From: Mactromeris polynyma
Lineage: Eukaryota; Mollusca; Bivalvia; Venerida; Mactridae
Assembly: GCA_032209605.1 (NCBI GenBank)
Contig: JASFXZ010000099.1
Location: forward strand, 1 to 64,000
Direction of reading: 5' to 3'
Length of the DNA: 64,000 nt
Shown here: one piece after another, positions 49,850 to 62,139 of the stretch
Position numbering within the stretch: position 1 is the stretch's first letter
How the letters are laid out: each line of letters starts with the position of its first letter
The notes under the pieces: generated by a model
Seen by the model: the letters and a program-made list of their open reading frames with translations, nothing else
What the model was told of the DNA's origin: nothing
The model's database searches: none
Position numbers and translations under genes: made by a program

Positions 49850-50490
49850 CGATTTCTTTAAAGTTTTCTACAATAAGTTAACATTCTTGCCATTTTCAAC
49901 AAGCATTTTTCTTTTGTTACACTGAAATGAATATTTTTTCTTTGTTACCAACTTCTTATAGGCAGATTTTACCCCCTCATAGGATGCTAGGTCAATACTT
50001 GAATTTGAAGCTATAAATTTCCGTATAGCTCTATATATTGACTGTTTTAATATTTTACATTCCACGCCCACCAAGGTTTTTGCTTTGTATTCGACGGAAC
50101 ATAGGCTGGTATACTACGCTCAGACATATGAACAGCACCCTCCTGATAAATGCGAGTTATGGCACTGACAGCATCATTTACATTTGTATTAATTGCGTCA
50201 TATATATAATCTCTGTTCTGTACCAATAACTGTCTAAATACATTTAAGAAAGTCACGCTTTCATTATTATCCCATTTAAATTTAGGAAATACTGATCCTG
50301 GTACATCATAATGTTACATGACTGTGTGTATGTCCATTTAATACGAACTGAAAAGTGCATGAAATTGGTAAATGGTCTGATTCATCCCTCTCTAAAACAT
50401 AAAAAATGTTATATGATGGGATAAATTTTCACACGCTATCATATATTCAACTACATGTACACTTGCGCCATCTCCAGATAAGACCGTGTT
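49850..50490 (-). pseudogene. LINE endonuclease/linker relic
   Basis: The minus strand reads GASVHVVEYMIACENLSHHI, then LERDESDHLPISCTFQF (the SDH motif closing the endonuclease domain). It continues through SVTFLNVFRQLLVQNRDYIY and KQKPWWAWNVKY, then CKILKQSIYRAIRKFIAS and YKKLVTKKKYSFQCNKRKML. This is the junction between endonuclease and reverse transcriptase of a CR1/RTE-like LINE. At least two frame changes are present and no RT follows. Confidence 0.7.
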
Positions 50491-50636
50491 TTGCTCGTGT
50501 TCCGGTGGTGCTGGTGGTGTGGTTACGCCGACGGTGCTCCGACGGTCTGGCGGCGGCTGAGAAGAGAATGTGGATAATGTTCGTTGTCTAAATGCTATCG
50601 TTATGATCCGTAAACATGTTATGTGCACTGACATTA

Positions 50637-51300
50637 AGCCCTAGTCACACTGAGACGTACGTCTTTTCAGTCGTAGGACTCCTCGGTTTTGGACACATTT
50701 TCAATTAGTCGGAGGACTTGCATTGGTCCTGCGCCGATGCAGGACCTGCGAAAAGATCGTCGTACGACAATCTGTGAAGCAACTGTCTTGCGTTGACTTG
50801 CGTCGTCGTATCTACATGACGTACAACGATGCACGTCAACGCACGACTGACGCACGACGACGAACGTAGTCTTGTCTATCAGCACGGACTATATAAAATT
50901 AAGTGCGCTGCAGGTTTTCCATTTCATAGTTACAGCTTCGGTGCGTGAACATTATGGCTCTCTTTCCACCAGAAATATTGGGCTCAGACATATGACATTA
51001 TAATTGCAACAGCAACAGCAGGACGAAACCCTGATTAGACGCCGTTTAAAAACGAGATGGAGGAAACGCTGGTGCGTCCGGTCATGGATACAGCGAAGGC
51101 CACTTTTTGGCACATACGAGAATCTGATGATGGGGCTAGAACGGGAGTCCCAAATGTGACTTCCTTCACTGCCCTCATTTTCCCCTTCTTGTTTACTTTG
51201 GGTGGCGTGACCGGAATTTCGACATAAAATGACCTGTCAACAGAGAACGCCCGCTTTATATAGTGGTCGGTCTAGCCCTGCATTTGTCGTACGTCAGTCG
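50637..51300 (+). mobile_element. PIF/Harbinger-like transposon relic
   Basis: The left end AGCCCTAGTCACACTGAGAC is of the kind found at Harbinger termini. Many short inverted ACGTACGTC and CGTCGTACG blocks follow to about 50,880. At about 51,035-51,165 the plus strand reads RRRLKTRWRKRWCVRSWIQR and RPLFGTYENLM, the conserved N-terminal motif of Harbinger nucleases ('RRWWVRPWL.RR...G.Y..L'). The nuclease core is absent. The 65-bp tandem array next to it shares the GACGTACGTCG motif and probably derives from the element's end. Confidence 0.6.
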
Positions 51301-51309
51301 GGTGCCTTC

Positions 51310-51763
51310 TTAAGACAGTCTTACGAAAACGCAATACTGGTAGGACTAGACGTACGTCGACGCAGGACATATGTCCTTCGTTCACGCACGGAAACGCAAG
51401 ACTGGTAGGACTAGACGTACGTCGACGCAGGACATATGTCCTTCGTTCACGCACGAAAACGCAAGACTGGTAGGACTAGACGTACGTCGACGCAGGACAT
51501 ATGTCCTTCGTTCACGCACGAAAACGCAAGACTGGTAGGACTAGACGTACTTCGACGCAGGACATATGTCCTTCGTTCACGCACGAAAACGCAAGACTGG
51601 TAGGACTAGACGTACTTCGACGCAGGACATATGTCCTTCGTTCACGCACGATAACGTAAGACTGGTAGGACTAGACATACTTCGACGCAGGACATATGTC
51701 ATACGTTCACGCACGACAACGCAAGACTGTAGGACTAGACGTACTTCGACACAGGACATATGT
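51310..51763. repeat. 65-bp tandem repeat, about 7 units
   Basis: Units (GACGTACGTCGACGCAGGAC, ATATGTCCTTCGTTCACGCA, CGAAAACGCAAGACTGGTAG, GACTA) start at 51,349, 51,414, 51,479 and so on. The palindrome GACGTACGTC decays to GACGTACTTC in later units. Frames on both strands are artefacts. Confidence 0.92.
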
Positions 51764-52330
51764 GCATGTACTGTCTTAACATGTTGTCAATCCTGATACC
51801 GGTGCATGTACTGTCTTAACATGTTGTCAGTCCTGATACCGGTTCATGTACTGTCCTAACATGTTGTCAGTCCTGATACCGGTTCATGTACTTAACATGT
51901 TGTCAGTCCTGATACCGGTTCATGTACTGTCTTAACATGTTGTCAGTCCTGATACCGGTGCATGTACTGTCCTAACATGTTGTCAGTCCTGATACCGGTG
52001 CATGTACTGTCTTAACATGTTGTCAATCCTGATACCGGTGCATGTACTGTCTAAACATGTTGTCAGTCCTGATACCGGTGCATGTACTTTCCTAACATGT
52101 TGTCAGTCCTGATACCGGTTCATGTACTTAACATGTTGTCAGTCCTGATACCGGTGCATGTACTGTCTTAACATGTTGTCAGTCCTGATACCGGTTCATG
52201 TACTGTCCTAACATGTTGTCAGTCCTGATACCGGTTCGTGTACTTAACATGTTGTCAGTCCTGATACCGGTTCATGTACTGTCTTAACATGTTGTCAATC
52301 CTGATACCGGTGCATGTACTGTCTTAACAT
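51764..52330. repeat. 40-bp minisatellite, about 14 units
   Basis: Unit TGCATGTACTGTCTTAACAT plus GTTGTCAGTCCTGATACCGG. Some units lack GTCTT (TGTACTTAACATG). It follows the 65-bp array without a gap but is unrelated to it. Confidence 0.95.
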
Positions 52331-52649
52331 ATTATAATTATAAACCATATTAAAAGGTGATTAAGATTTAAAACTGTATTATTTAAGTAAACCATGTAAC
52401 AATAAAACAATTCACTCTTTTTAATAAGAAGTTTTCACTGTAATATTCAGAAGAAATAACGTCTCAGATGACCACACTGACATGTCATGTACTGCACGTG
52501 TTATTGAAGTTAGTAAAGAATTCATTTTGAGCTAAATTATTTCGAAACATTTGTTTCGTTTTTTTCTCCACCAAATGCGAATATATCCCGGCACAACCAG
52601 ATTTCGACCGCCTAACGTGATTTTCCCATCGCACATTCCATAACTCGTC

Positions 52650-52940
52650 CGACGGCATTTTTCGGCGCAGCCGTATAACATGGTTTTGCTAATTACATAT
52701 TCAGTGTTCTGTAAACCAAACAAATCTGACATTAACCACCAAGGCAATTTCGCGCAATTTCTCTTCAATTTAAAAATAGTTGTAACCTTGAAGCAGATTG
52801 GTTAACATTTTCTATAGTGTATTTCAAGATTTATCCAGTAAGTAGCCTTGTTATTCATCACCACGGGGAATTCTCTGGTGTTGGAATTAAGAAGACTTTC
52901 TTGGTTTTATGTACCAGTCGCGAACATTTATATTTTTTAA
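52650..52940 (+). repeat. Dispersed repeat family Q, copy 1
   Basis: About 290 bases (CCACCAAGGCAATTTCGCGC, GAAGCAGATTGGTTAACATT, GACTTTCTTGGTTTTATGTA) repeated directly at 62,140-62,420 with small differences. Confidence 0.88.
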
Positions 52941-53639
52941 TCAGATAAATCGCTATGTTACAAGTTTATTAACATGGATGTGTGAGTTCACGACTTACGC
53001 AATAAGTAATGTTGAACTATATTGAAACAGACTATACTGTGTCTATGATCACACTACGGAGTTATTTATTATGCCGTCTCATTCGGAACACCTCGGCATT
53101 ATTGGCTCTCCCGAATACCGCCAAGAAGTACCGATTGATGCAGTCTCAAACGCAGTGATCTCCCCTTACAGGTCTCGGAGTATTTGTAGTATGTCGTAAT
53201 TGAATGACATTTAGGCATTTTTTATGTTGTACGACAAAATTTAACCTAGAGAGTGCAACCAATTTGCAAACTTCAAGTTTGCCGACCATCTTTTTTAAAG
53301 ATATTTCTTGTTTATTTATACTGATGTTTTAAACAAACCTTATCCCACATTGATGCAACAAAAATAAGGACCTACCTGTTGTAGTTTGTTTATTATATAC
53401 ATCGAATTACGCTGACCTCATTTTCTGTTAATCCGGATGTTAACAACCAGTTTTCGTCCACTTTGGAGTAACTTCCCTTGACTGCAGTACACAACAAAAG
53501 TTTATACCATACGTGTAAAATGTGTAACTGTACGAACTCATTAATGTAACTAACAGTCAGTCTGAACTGTTTACTAAGTTAATTACCAAGAAAGTACCAT
53601 ATTTAGAGGGTGCAGTTTTTTTCTTGAATTTAAATGAAT

Positions 53640-53970
53640 AAAACTTGTTTTGGGGGTATCATAATACAGAGAGAATACGTAACTACGGGGAACGCCACAT
53701 ACACAAGACAATACCTCCCCACGCAGACCTCAGGAAAAACAACAATCCACAAAACATAACGCACCTAAGGAAGTCAAACTGTACACATATTAAGGAACAG
53801 AGGCACAAGGAACGGCCCAACAGACCATAAGGAATAATTAAGAGAATCAAAGTGGACAGTAAAAGGAGGGGGAGGGGGGAATTAATGGATGGAAAAGCTC
53901 ACAGGACAATTCAAGACAACTGGCCACAATAGGCCAAAATTGGACAGGAAACACTCTGAACACTGTATAA
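53640..53970 (-). repeat. Dispersed repeat family P, copy 2 (inverted)
   Basis: Complement of 39,160-39,460, nearly identical (GGAACGCCACATACACAAGA; AAGGAACGGCCCAACAGACC). Confidence 0.87.
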
Positions 53971-56059
53971 TAATGTCAAGGATGCTTTTCTGATTGATAA
54001 CTCGTTATACATTACAGCATTATAAGCTCTGATTAAATCATATGAGTCATAGTCTCTGTATGTAACCCTATATGACACATTGGCCTGTAAATAGATGAAA
54101 CACAGTCACGTAATACACAGCAAATTAAATCCAAACTAGCACGTATTGAGAATTTATGGATTAAGACACGAACCATTTGTGTTACAATATTTGTGTAGTG
54201 TACTGTACTTCAAGCATCGTGTGATACGGGATTTTGGGCCCTTGAATATGCATAGTTGCAGACGAAGGATATATTTCGTTATATACACAATATTTTTACA
54301 TTTTTTACGGAAAGGTTTGTATTTTACATTTCTAATCTCTATTTTTCACTAGATTACATCATTTGACAATTCTGCACCCAATGTAAACAAATGTGCGTGC
54401 GCATCGCAGATATGTTGGTCTGGCGACCTAGCTTTTGGTATTTTCCGGTACCGGTCGAAATTAGCTTGTGGTCGAAATCTGGTTGTTTGAGGACTACTCA
54501 AAGTTTGCTAAGCACCAAGAATACAACTACATTGAATAAATGGTTTTACTCAGAATATTTGGGAGTAAATTGGCTATATTTAAGTTTAATAACACTTTGT
54601 ATGATTTAAGTGGTTAGTTTATCATTTTGTTGTTGTTTCAGTACCTTTTTTACATAATGAACAATACAACCATGGAAAACCGGGATTTTGAGTAACTGGG
54701 GTAATTTTCATAATTTGCTAAAAAGATCATAAAACGGCTTATTTTTTATTTAGTATCTGGTATGTGACCCATGGTTGTCAATCACTTGGATCTGTCGTTA
54801 TATTGCTGTTTGTCAGAATGGTCGACTGGACAAATATTGCCTGATAACCAACCCTCCATGCTAAACCTCCTGATATTCGTTGAACGATTCAGAAAACAAG
54901 AAGTGAATTCACGCCTTATTGTACAATGCCAGTAAGAGCGTTTCTATTGCGCACTTCAAACAAATATTAGTCATTAATTGTCATTTCTTATGAATCCTTG
55001 TTATTTTTAAGTGTGTTTCTTTATAACTGCCTGATCATTTGTCTTAACCATGCGCGGAACGAGCAATTTACGTCGGAGAGGACCACCATCTTATCACGAC
55101 ATAGTATAGCATAGCGTAGCGTAGCAAAATGCTTTTGTTTTCAAATAATAAAAATGAGGAAACTGCGTTTACTTGTACTGTAATACGCTCATTTATGATC
55201 AAAACATTGTGGCCCTTGAATTTGGGACCCCCTCTCGCATGTAAACATACATTATAATTCATTGTATAACATCGCGGGTGTGGCATCATATAACTAATTA
55301 CTTCTACACCAACACTGAGTTATAAAGCTTGACATTCTTACCACTTACATGACAGTCTTATTGTTTATAAGCTCATACTACGTTAGGTCATTTATATATA
55401 CTGGGTACCATTACACTTACATAATTGTTATATTACATTCATACACAAGTATTGTCAAATGGCTAAATTAAATACACACTCAGCAAAATTTCTAATTGGT
55501 CACTTCATATATATCTGTTTTATGACTTTTAGTTTTAGGGTTATTAATGTTGATCTGTCGTAAAATTCACGTGAGAATCAATATGGATTAATATATTCTG
55601 AACAGTTGTACGAAGAAAGTATGTATGGTGTATGCATTGTTGAATTTGCATTCACTGTTAAATAATATCAATAACATCCAGTAAACTATTTATCTGAGAT
55701 TCAGAATGCACTATAGGCCTAGCACTATGGCGTACTATGGCGGCATACAAGTGACATTGAGACATATTTCATTTTACTACTTTTGTGATAAATGCGTAAC
55801 ACAGGGCGTTTATTTCTTTTGTTACAAAAGTGTTTTGTTTGTGGGTGATCTTGTGCAGGCGTACGTTTCAGTTCATATCGTGAAGATTCAAAACAAATTA
55901 TGTTATTTTTACATGTTTTGAAAAATTATAAAGTCTTTTATATTATTAATAAGACACACACATATATATATCAGCGTATTTTTTTATTTACATAAAGATC
56001 AATATTGGTGCATGTTTTCTCAGTCTTACGCAGATTTAGACCATTAATAAGGACGTGAT
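53971..56059. other. No supported gene
   Basis: AT-rich. Open frames are short and overlap on both strands. A TAGCGTAGCGTAGC run occurs at 55,112-55,126. Confidence 0.4.
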
Positions 56060-56064
56060 GTGAT

Positions 56065-57082
56065 TGGTCGGGGCCTTTATTGGAATCACGAAATTTTTGA
56101 GACTATGGTAGGAGCATCTATTCATAACTGAATCTTTTTTTTAATTAAGAGTTAAACTGCAGTTAATATTACACGTTACTTTTTAGAATAGAAATGCTCA
56201 GATCCATTGAAGAGATACTACACAACCACAAGATTGACTGTTCAAATATCAATGTGTCAGTCTTGGTTGGGGTAATAAAAGACATTGACTATTCTGCACA
56301 AAAAGAGCTAGTATCCGTGTTCCAAAATTTCAGAAAGCAAACAAAAATATTTATCTTACAACTTTCCTTGAAAAACGTCCAATCAACTTAATAGTAACAA
56401 GTATTAAAGCACATAGAGAGAAGTACCTAGAGTGATGACAACGATATTCTTCGTAGTCGTGCACATCGAGACCATAGCTACTACGTGTAGCGTGAAAGAA
56501 TTACAACAACAACAACAACTTTTTGTATTTTTATGAAATAAAATATGTTTAATGCATTTGTATTGTCGAATAAATGTCTTTAACAAAGTTAAAACGATAT
56601 GTTTATGATAAATACTTGCTGATCCCCGAAAAATAGGACGATTCTACATAAACAGCATGTGTGTTAGGTGTCGAAGATAAAATAATAAAAAATTAATTAT
56701 AAAAATCTTCATTTTCATTTTACATAAATCAATATTAACACAGTGGTACTTGTAACGTGGATATTCATGCAAGTTACGGTGTTAAAAAGGAAATACACAC
56801 CAATGATAGTGTGAAAATGGACTATTCCAAAACGGACGATTCTACATAAACAGCATGTGTGTTAGGTGTCGAAGATAAAATAAAAAATAATTAATTCTAA
56901 AAAACTTCATTTTCAATTTACTTATATCAATATCAACACATTGGTACTTGTAACGTGGATATTTATGCAAGTTACGGTGTTTAAAAGAAAATACACGCCA
57001 ATGATAATGATAAACGCTATTCCAAAACAGTGTGCACCAGTTTTGCGGCGCCCTTGGATGCTTTGCAATGCATTTCTTGTAC
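56065..57082 (-). repeat. Dispersed repeat family, copy B (inverted relative to 21.2 kb)
   Basis: Complement of copy A, with the same two about 200-bp tandem halves (56,640-56,835 and 56,836-57,020) and the same ends. Differences are few. It carries about 330 bases (about 56,188-56,515) that copy A lacks; this extra stretch has a 65-codon plus frame starting MLRSIEEILHNHK and ends in an (ACA)n run. Confidence 0.78.
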
Positions 57083-57506
57083 AAACTTGGAACTAGTTTT
57101 CAATCTGCCCAGTGTATTTCAATCTGTTTGGTGTAATACAGTCTGCTTGAAATACATATTTTGTTAAAATATCAAGAAACAATTGTTAACATTTTGTTCA
57201 TCACAGATACAGACAAATTAATGATATCGTTACATTTCAGTAAACACATACACAATGCTGAAGTATTTTTCAGGAGCAATACCAATTTTGCCACGAACTT
57301 ATGCAGATTTATTTAGAGACAAGCGCAGCAAACGCTAATTTTTAGTGGCACGTGGTCGCCACACACCTGTACATACATACATAGACACCATTTTCACCAT
57401 ATTTTCAAGCAGTGTTGCTTTGATGAACGTTTTGAATTTGAATGGCCTTTGTCTCTGCTTTGTGTCTTTTTAAGTTTTAAACTTATTTATTTCACATCGA
57501 TTGTGG

Positions 57507-58212
57507 AACAAGTTCTTACACTCATACTGATCCGTCTCGATGACTGCTCCATGTGTTACAAGTTCTTACACTCATACTGATCCGTCTCGATGACTGCTCC
57601 ATGTGTTACAAGTTCTTACACTCATACTGATCCGTCTCGATGACTGCTCCATGTGTTAAAAGTTCTTACACTCATACTGATCCGTCTCGATGACTGCTCC
57701 ATGTGTTACAAGTTCTTACACTCATACTGATCCGTCTCGATGACTGCTCCATGTGTTACAAGTTCTTACACTCATACTGATCCGTCTCGATGACTGCTCC
57801 ATGTGTTACAACTCATACTGATCCGTCTCGACGACGGCTCCATGTGTTACAACTCATACTGATCCGTCTCGATGACGGCTCCATGTGTTACAACTCATAC
57901 TGATCCGTCTCGATGACGGCTCCATGTGTTACAACTCATACTGATCCGTCTCGATGACGGCTCCATGTGTTACAACTCATACTGATCCGTCTCGATGACG
58001 GCTCCATGTGTTACAACTCATACTGATCCGTCTCGATGACTGCTCCATGTGTTACAACTCATACTGATCCGTCTCGATGACGGCTACATGTGTTACAACT
58101 CATACTGATCCGTCTCGATGACGGCTACATGTGTTACAACTCATACTGATCCGTCTCGATGACGGCTACATGTGTTACAACTCATACTGATCCGTCTCGA
58201 TGACTGCTCCAT
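57507..58212. repeat. 50-bp then 41-bp minisatellite
   Basis: Six units of 50 bp (TGTGTTACAAGTTCTTACAC, TCATACTGATCCGTCTCGAT, GACTGCTCCA) switch at about 57,805 to about ten units of 41 bp that lack GTTCTTACA. GACTG becomes GACGG in most short units, and CTCCA becomes CTACA near the right end. Confidence 0.95.
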
Positions 58213-58609
58213 GGAAGTCATAGAAGGTTCATAGGCTGTGGTTCGGTGCCCGTACGGGTCCCTGACGGGCCTGCAGGACTGTTGTCGTTTATTTCATCTG
58301 TATATTAGACTGCGAACGTTTGTTCACACATATCTACTATATTACCGTTATGGTTGGTCTCTAACTATACGTGTAACCTTATTTCAACAAAAAATATCGA
58401 TTGCTTTCATTGAACGAAGAAAAGGAAGCAAAAGTGACGTCGGAGATATTGAGTGGATAAATTTATTAGCTCGTATATAAATTATATAGCGTACAATACA
58501 TTTTATTACGTATAGTGTCACATCACATGGATATTATAGTTTATATTATTTTTCTAGTTGTTTTGTTTGGTAAGTACTTGATTCTGTATTTGTATTGTAC
58601 CATTCAACC

Positions 58610-59620
58610 GATTCTAGACACGATAATTATGTCTGTTGTACCATTAAACCGATTCTGGACACGATAATTATGTCTGTTGTACCATTAAACCGATTCAAGA
58701 CACGATAATTATTTTTATTGTACCATTAACCCGATTCTAGACACGATCATTATTTTTAATATACCATTAAACCGATTCTAGACACGATAATTATGTTTAT
58801 TGTACTATTAAACCAATTCTAGACACGATAATTATGTTTATTGTACCATTAAACCGATTCTAGACACGATAATTATTTTTATTGTACCATTAAACCGATT
58901 CTAGACACGATAATTATTTTTATTGTACCATTAAACCGATTCTAGACACGATAATTATTTTTATTGTACCATTAAACCGATTCTAGACACGATAATTATT
59001 TTTATTGTACCATTAAACCGATTCTAGACACGATAATTATTTTTATTGTACCATTAAACCGATTCTAGACACGATCATTATTTTAATGGTACCATTAAAC
59101 CGATTCTAGACACGATAATTATGTTTATTGTACCATTAAACCGATTCTAGACACGATAATTATTTGTATTGTACCATTAAACCGATACTAGACACGATAA
59201 TTATTTTAATGGTACCATTAAACCGATTCTAGACACGATAATTATGTTCATTGTACTATTAAACCGAGTGTAGACACGATAATTATTTTTATTGTACTAT
59301 TAAACCGATTCTAGACACGATAATTATGTTTATTGTACCATTAAACCGATTGTAGACACGATAATTATTTTTATTGTACTATTAAACCGATTCTAGACAC
59401 GATAATTATTTGTATTGTACCATTAAACCGATTCTAGACACGATTATTATTTTATTGTACCATTAAACCGATTCTAGACACGATAATTATGTTCAGTGTA
59501 CTATTAAACCGATTGTAGACACGATAATTATTTTTATTGTACTATTAAACCGATTCTAGACACGATAATTATGTTTATTGTACTATTATACCGATTCTAG
59601 ACACGATAATTATGTTTATT
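58610..59620. repeat. 41-bp minisatellite, about 24 units
   Basis: Unit TGTACCATTAAACCGATTCT plus AGACACGATAATTATTTTTAT. Variants include GTTTAT, TGTAT and GGTACC at the junction, and ATCATT for ATAATT. Confidence 0.96.
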
Positions 59621-59803
59621 GCCAGCTCTCTATCTATCACTGAAGGGCGCGGTGTCGTCCTCATGCCTCGTCACTGCCAGCTCTCTATCTATCACTGAAG
59701 GGCGCGGTGTCGTCCTCATACCTCGTCACTGCCAGCTCTCTATCTATCACTAAAGGGCGCGGGGTCGTCCTCATGCCTCGTCACTGCCAGCTCTCTATCC
59801 AAA
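59621..59803. repeat. 55-bp tandem repeat, about 3.3 units
   Basis: Unit TGCCAGCTCTCTATCTATCA, CTGAAGGGCGCGGTGTCGTC, CTCATGCCTCGTCAC; GC-rich against its neighbours and abutting the 41-bp array. Confidence 0.93.
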
Positions 59804-59889
59804 AAGCGTGATCAATTAAAAATAAAAAATTATTACAAATGCATGCTAATTCGTTGGAAGGTCAGCGATACTGAATAGTTCTGTTATCA

Positions 59890-61950
59890 GACGATTTCTC
59901 AGACAAGTATATACTAACAAGAGTAGTGACAACGGATGATATTACAAAGTGCTCAGCGACAATGACAAACAGAAAGGCTCCCGGTATTGACAAGGTAGTC
60001 TCCGAACATTTAAAAAATGGCGGGAAAACGCTTGAAGTTTACCTATCGTTCCTGTTTAACATGATGATTCAACATGCATATGTCCCTAAAAGTTGTTAAA
60101 CTGGAATAATTGTGCCAAAACATAAAGATGACAAGCCAATATCGGAACCAAAAAGTTACCGCCCAGTTACACTCCTTCCGGTTATATACAAACTATTTGA
60201 AAAAATAATTCATCTAAGACTCAGTGAGTAGTGTTTAAGTGAACAAAAAGAATTCCCAAAACCTCAGCAAAATGCTTCTCGGACCCATAACAACGTCCTT
60301 TTGTCTACAAGAAGCAGTCGCCAACAGACTCGAACTTAAATCCTCGGTATACGCAGCATTCCTGGATACAGCCGGGGCCTTCGATAACGTCAGACACCCT
60401 GCACTCTTTGTGAAGATGCGAGAACTATGTTTAAGCGGTAAATGCTTGCGTCTTCTAATCAACTCTTATCAGAATATGAGAGGTTGCGTCATGGTCAATG
60501 GCGTGACGTCTGGTACATTTCCTGTCCTCCAAGGCGCCAGACAAGGAGGAGTGTTATCTTCCTGTTGTTATCTCCTCTTCATCGGTGAACTGTTAAAGCG
60601 CCTAGAAGCGAGTAAACATGGACTCAGCATCGGCGGAATTAAATGTGGCAATACAACGCCAGCTGATCACCTGACATTAATCAGTCCGAGCCTTAAATCT
60701 CTAGAATATCTTCTTCAGATTGTGCATGATTACGCCAGTCAACGGGGCTATGAATTCAATGCTGAAAAATGTAAAGTAATCAAATTTGAACCAAACAAAC
60801 ATACATCGTTTTTGGTTAAGTTTGGAAACTCTATTATTAAATCTAGTGACCCAACAGCCCATGTTGGAATAACTTTACATCACGCTCTTAAATGTTCTCT
60901 CAACGTAGATAATCGTATACGCAAAGCGCAAGCCTCGCTTCATTCACTACTTAACCTGGAACAACATAAAGGCGATATCAATCCAACCACACTGGCTTCT
61001 CTCGTTAAGAAGGTCGCACTTCCGGTTGCTTTGTATGGAGCAGAATTATGGCACACATTAAAATCAGCAGATCTACTCAAAGTTGAAGAATTTATTCATC
61101 AAGCTGCGAAAAAAGTTCAACACTTGCTAAAATTCACTCGAACTGACATGGTTTTCAGCTTGTTAGGATGGTTCCCGGGCGAAGCCGAAATAGATCTAAG
61201 AAAGTTGTCATTCCTTCATAAACTTTGTACAATGCCAACCAATGTCATTGCTAAACAAATCTTTAAATTTTAAACTGAACTTATTTGCACTAAAAGGCTA
61301 TAGAGATCAAACAGGATTTGTTCAAGATATATGCCGCATCCTGGGGAAATACGCTCTTCTACCATATATACGTAACTACCTGAACACTTCAAGTTTTCCA
61401 TCTAAAGCAGTATGGAAAAGAAATCATCAACAAATCGGTCAATCACAAGCAGTGTTTGATGTGGAACTCACGAACAACAACAGACAGTGAATTTTCAAGA
61501 TGTATAACAGTTCATTCTAGTGTCGCACCGTCATTACTATGGACTTACGCCGACTCGCACAACCATATCATAAACTCTATATCTGCGTGTAATCATAAAC
61601 TCTACATCTGCGTGTAGAATACTTACGGCAAGGACATTTCAAATAGAATCGCTGACGGAATGTAAAATGTGCAAACACCAAGTCAACGATATTCACAGAC
61701 ATATTCTAGCAGACTGACCTAACACACGTCGCTATAAGCAACGCTTTCTTTTGAAAATGGCTCTGAAATACAATGCAAATTTTTCATATTTCCTTCAACA
61801 CTCGATCAATGAATATTTCCTACGCAGCTTACTCTCAGTAGAACCACTTATCGTGTTTGGAATCGACGAAATTCTTCACAAAAGTTACATCCAAATAAGT
61901 TGTGAATACATACATAACATTACAATGATATACTGTAACCATCAATAACC
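59890..61950 (+). mobile_element. LINE-C, 5'-truncated, reverse transcriptase to C-terminal zinc motif
   Basis: The start reads VTTDDITKCSATMTNRKAPG, KNGGKTLEVYLSFLFNMMIQ and YRPVTLLPVIYKLFEKIIH, with stops near 60,100 and 60,228. The long frame 60,239-61,270 (344 codons) gives YAAFLDTAGAFDNVRHPALF, LQGARQGGVLSSC, PADHLTLISPSLKSLEYLLQ and VALPVALYGAELWHTL. After a shift: GYRDQTGFVQDICRIL, SSFPSKAVWKRN; after another: CKMCKHQVNDIHRHILADC, a C-terminal zinc knuckle. The second Asp of the ADD box is His (CAC at 60,668-60,670). Confidence 0.83.
60239..61270 (+). pseudogene. LINE-C reverse transcriptase open frame
   Basis: 344 codons without a stop. The first palm Asp is in AAFLDTAGAFDN; the RQGG.LS block is present; the ADD box reads ADH. 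It continues through the thumb (EFNAEKCKVI, HVGITLH) to LLGWFPGEAEIDLRKLSFLH. The frame breaks just before the C-terminal region and several stops lie upstream, so the element is dead despite this open part. Confidence 0.8.
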
Positions 61951-62139
61951 TGTTATATTACATACAAAAACATACAATGTTTCCTTTCTTTACACTTGCG
62001 TTTCGTTTTCGGCAAGGGTTACATAATAAGGAACAATGAATATAGTTCAATGTCATGTAATGTCTGTCTTGCATGTATTTCTTTTCTTAAGATGCAATGG
62101 TGGACCAGATATCACAAAAACGATACACATTCTCATATT

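Noticed and set aside
51272..51796. Arg/Thr-rich frames on both strands
   Set aside because: Products of the 65-bp tandem array.
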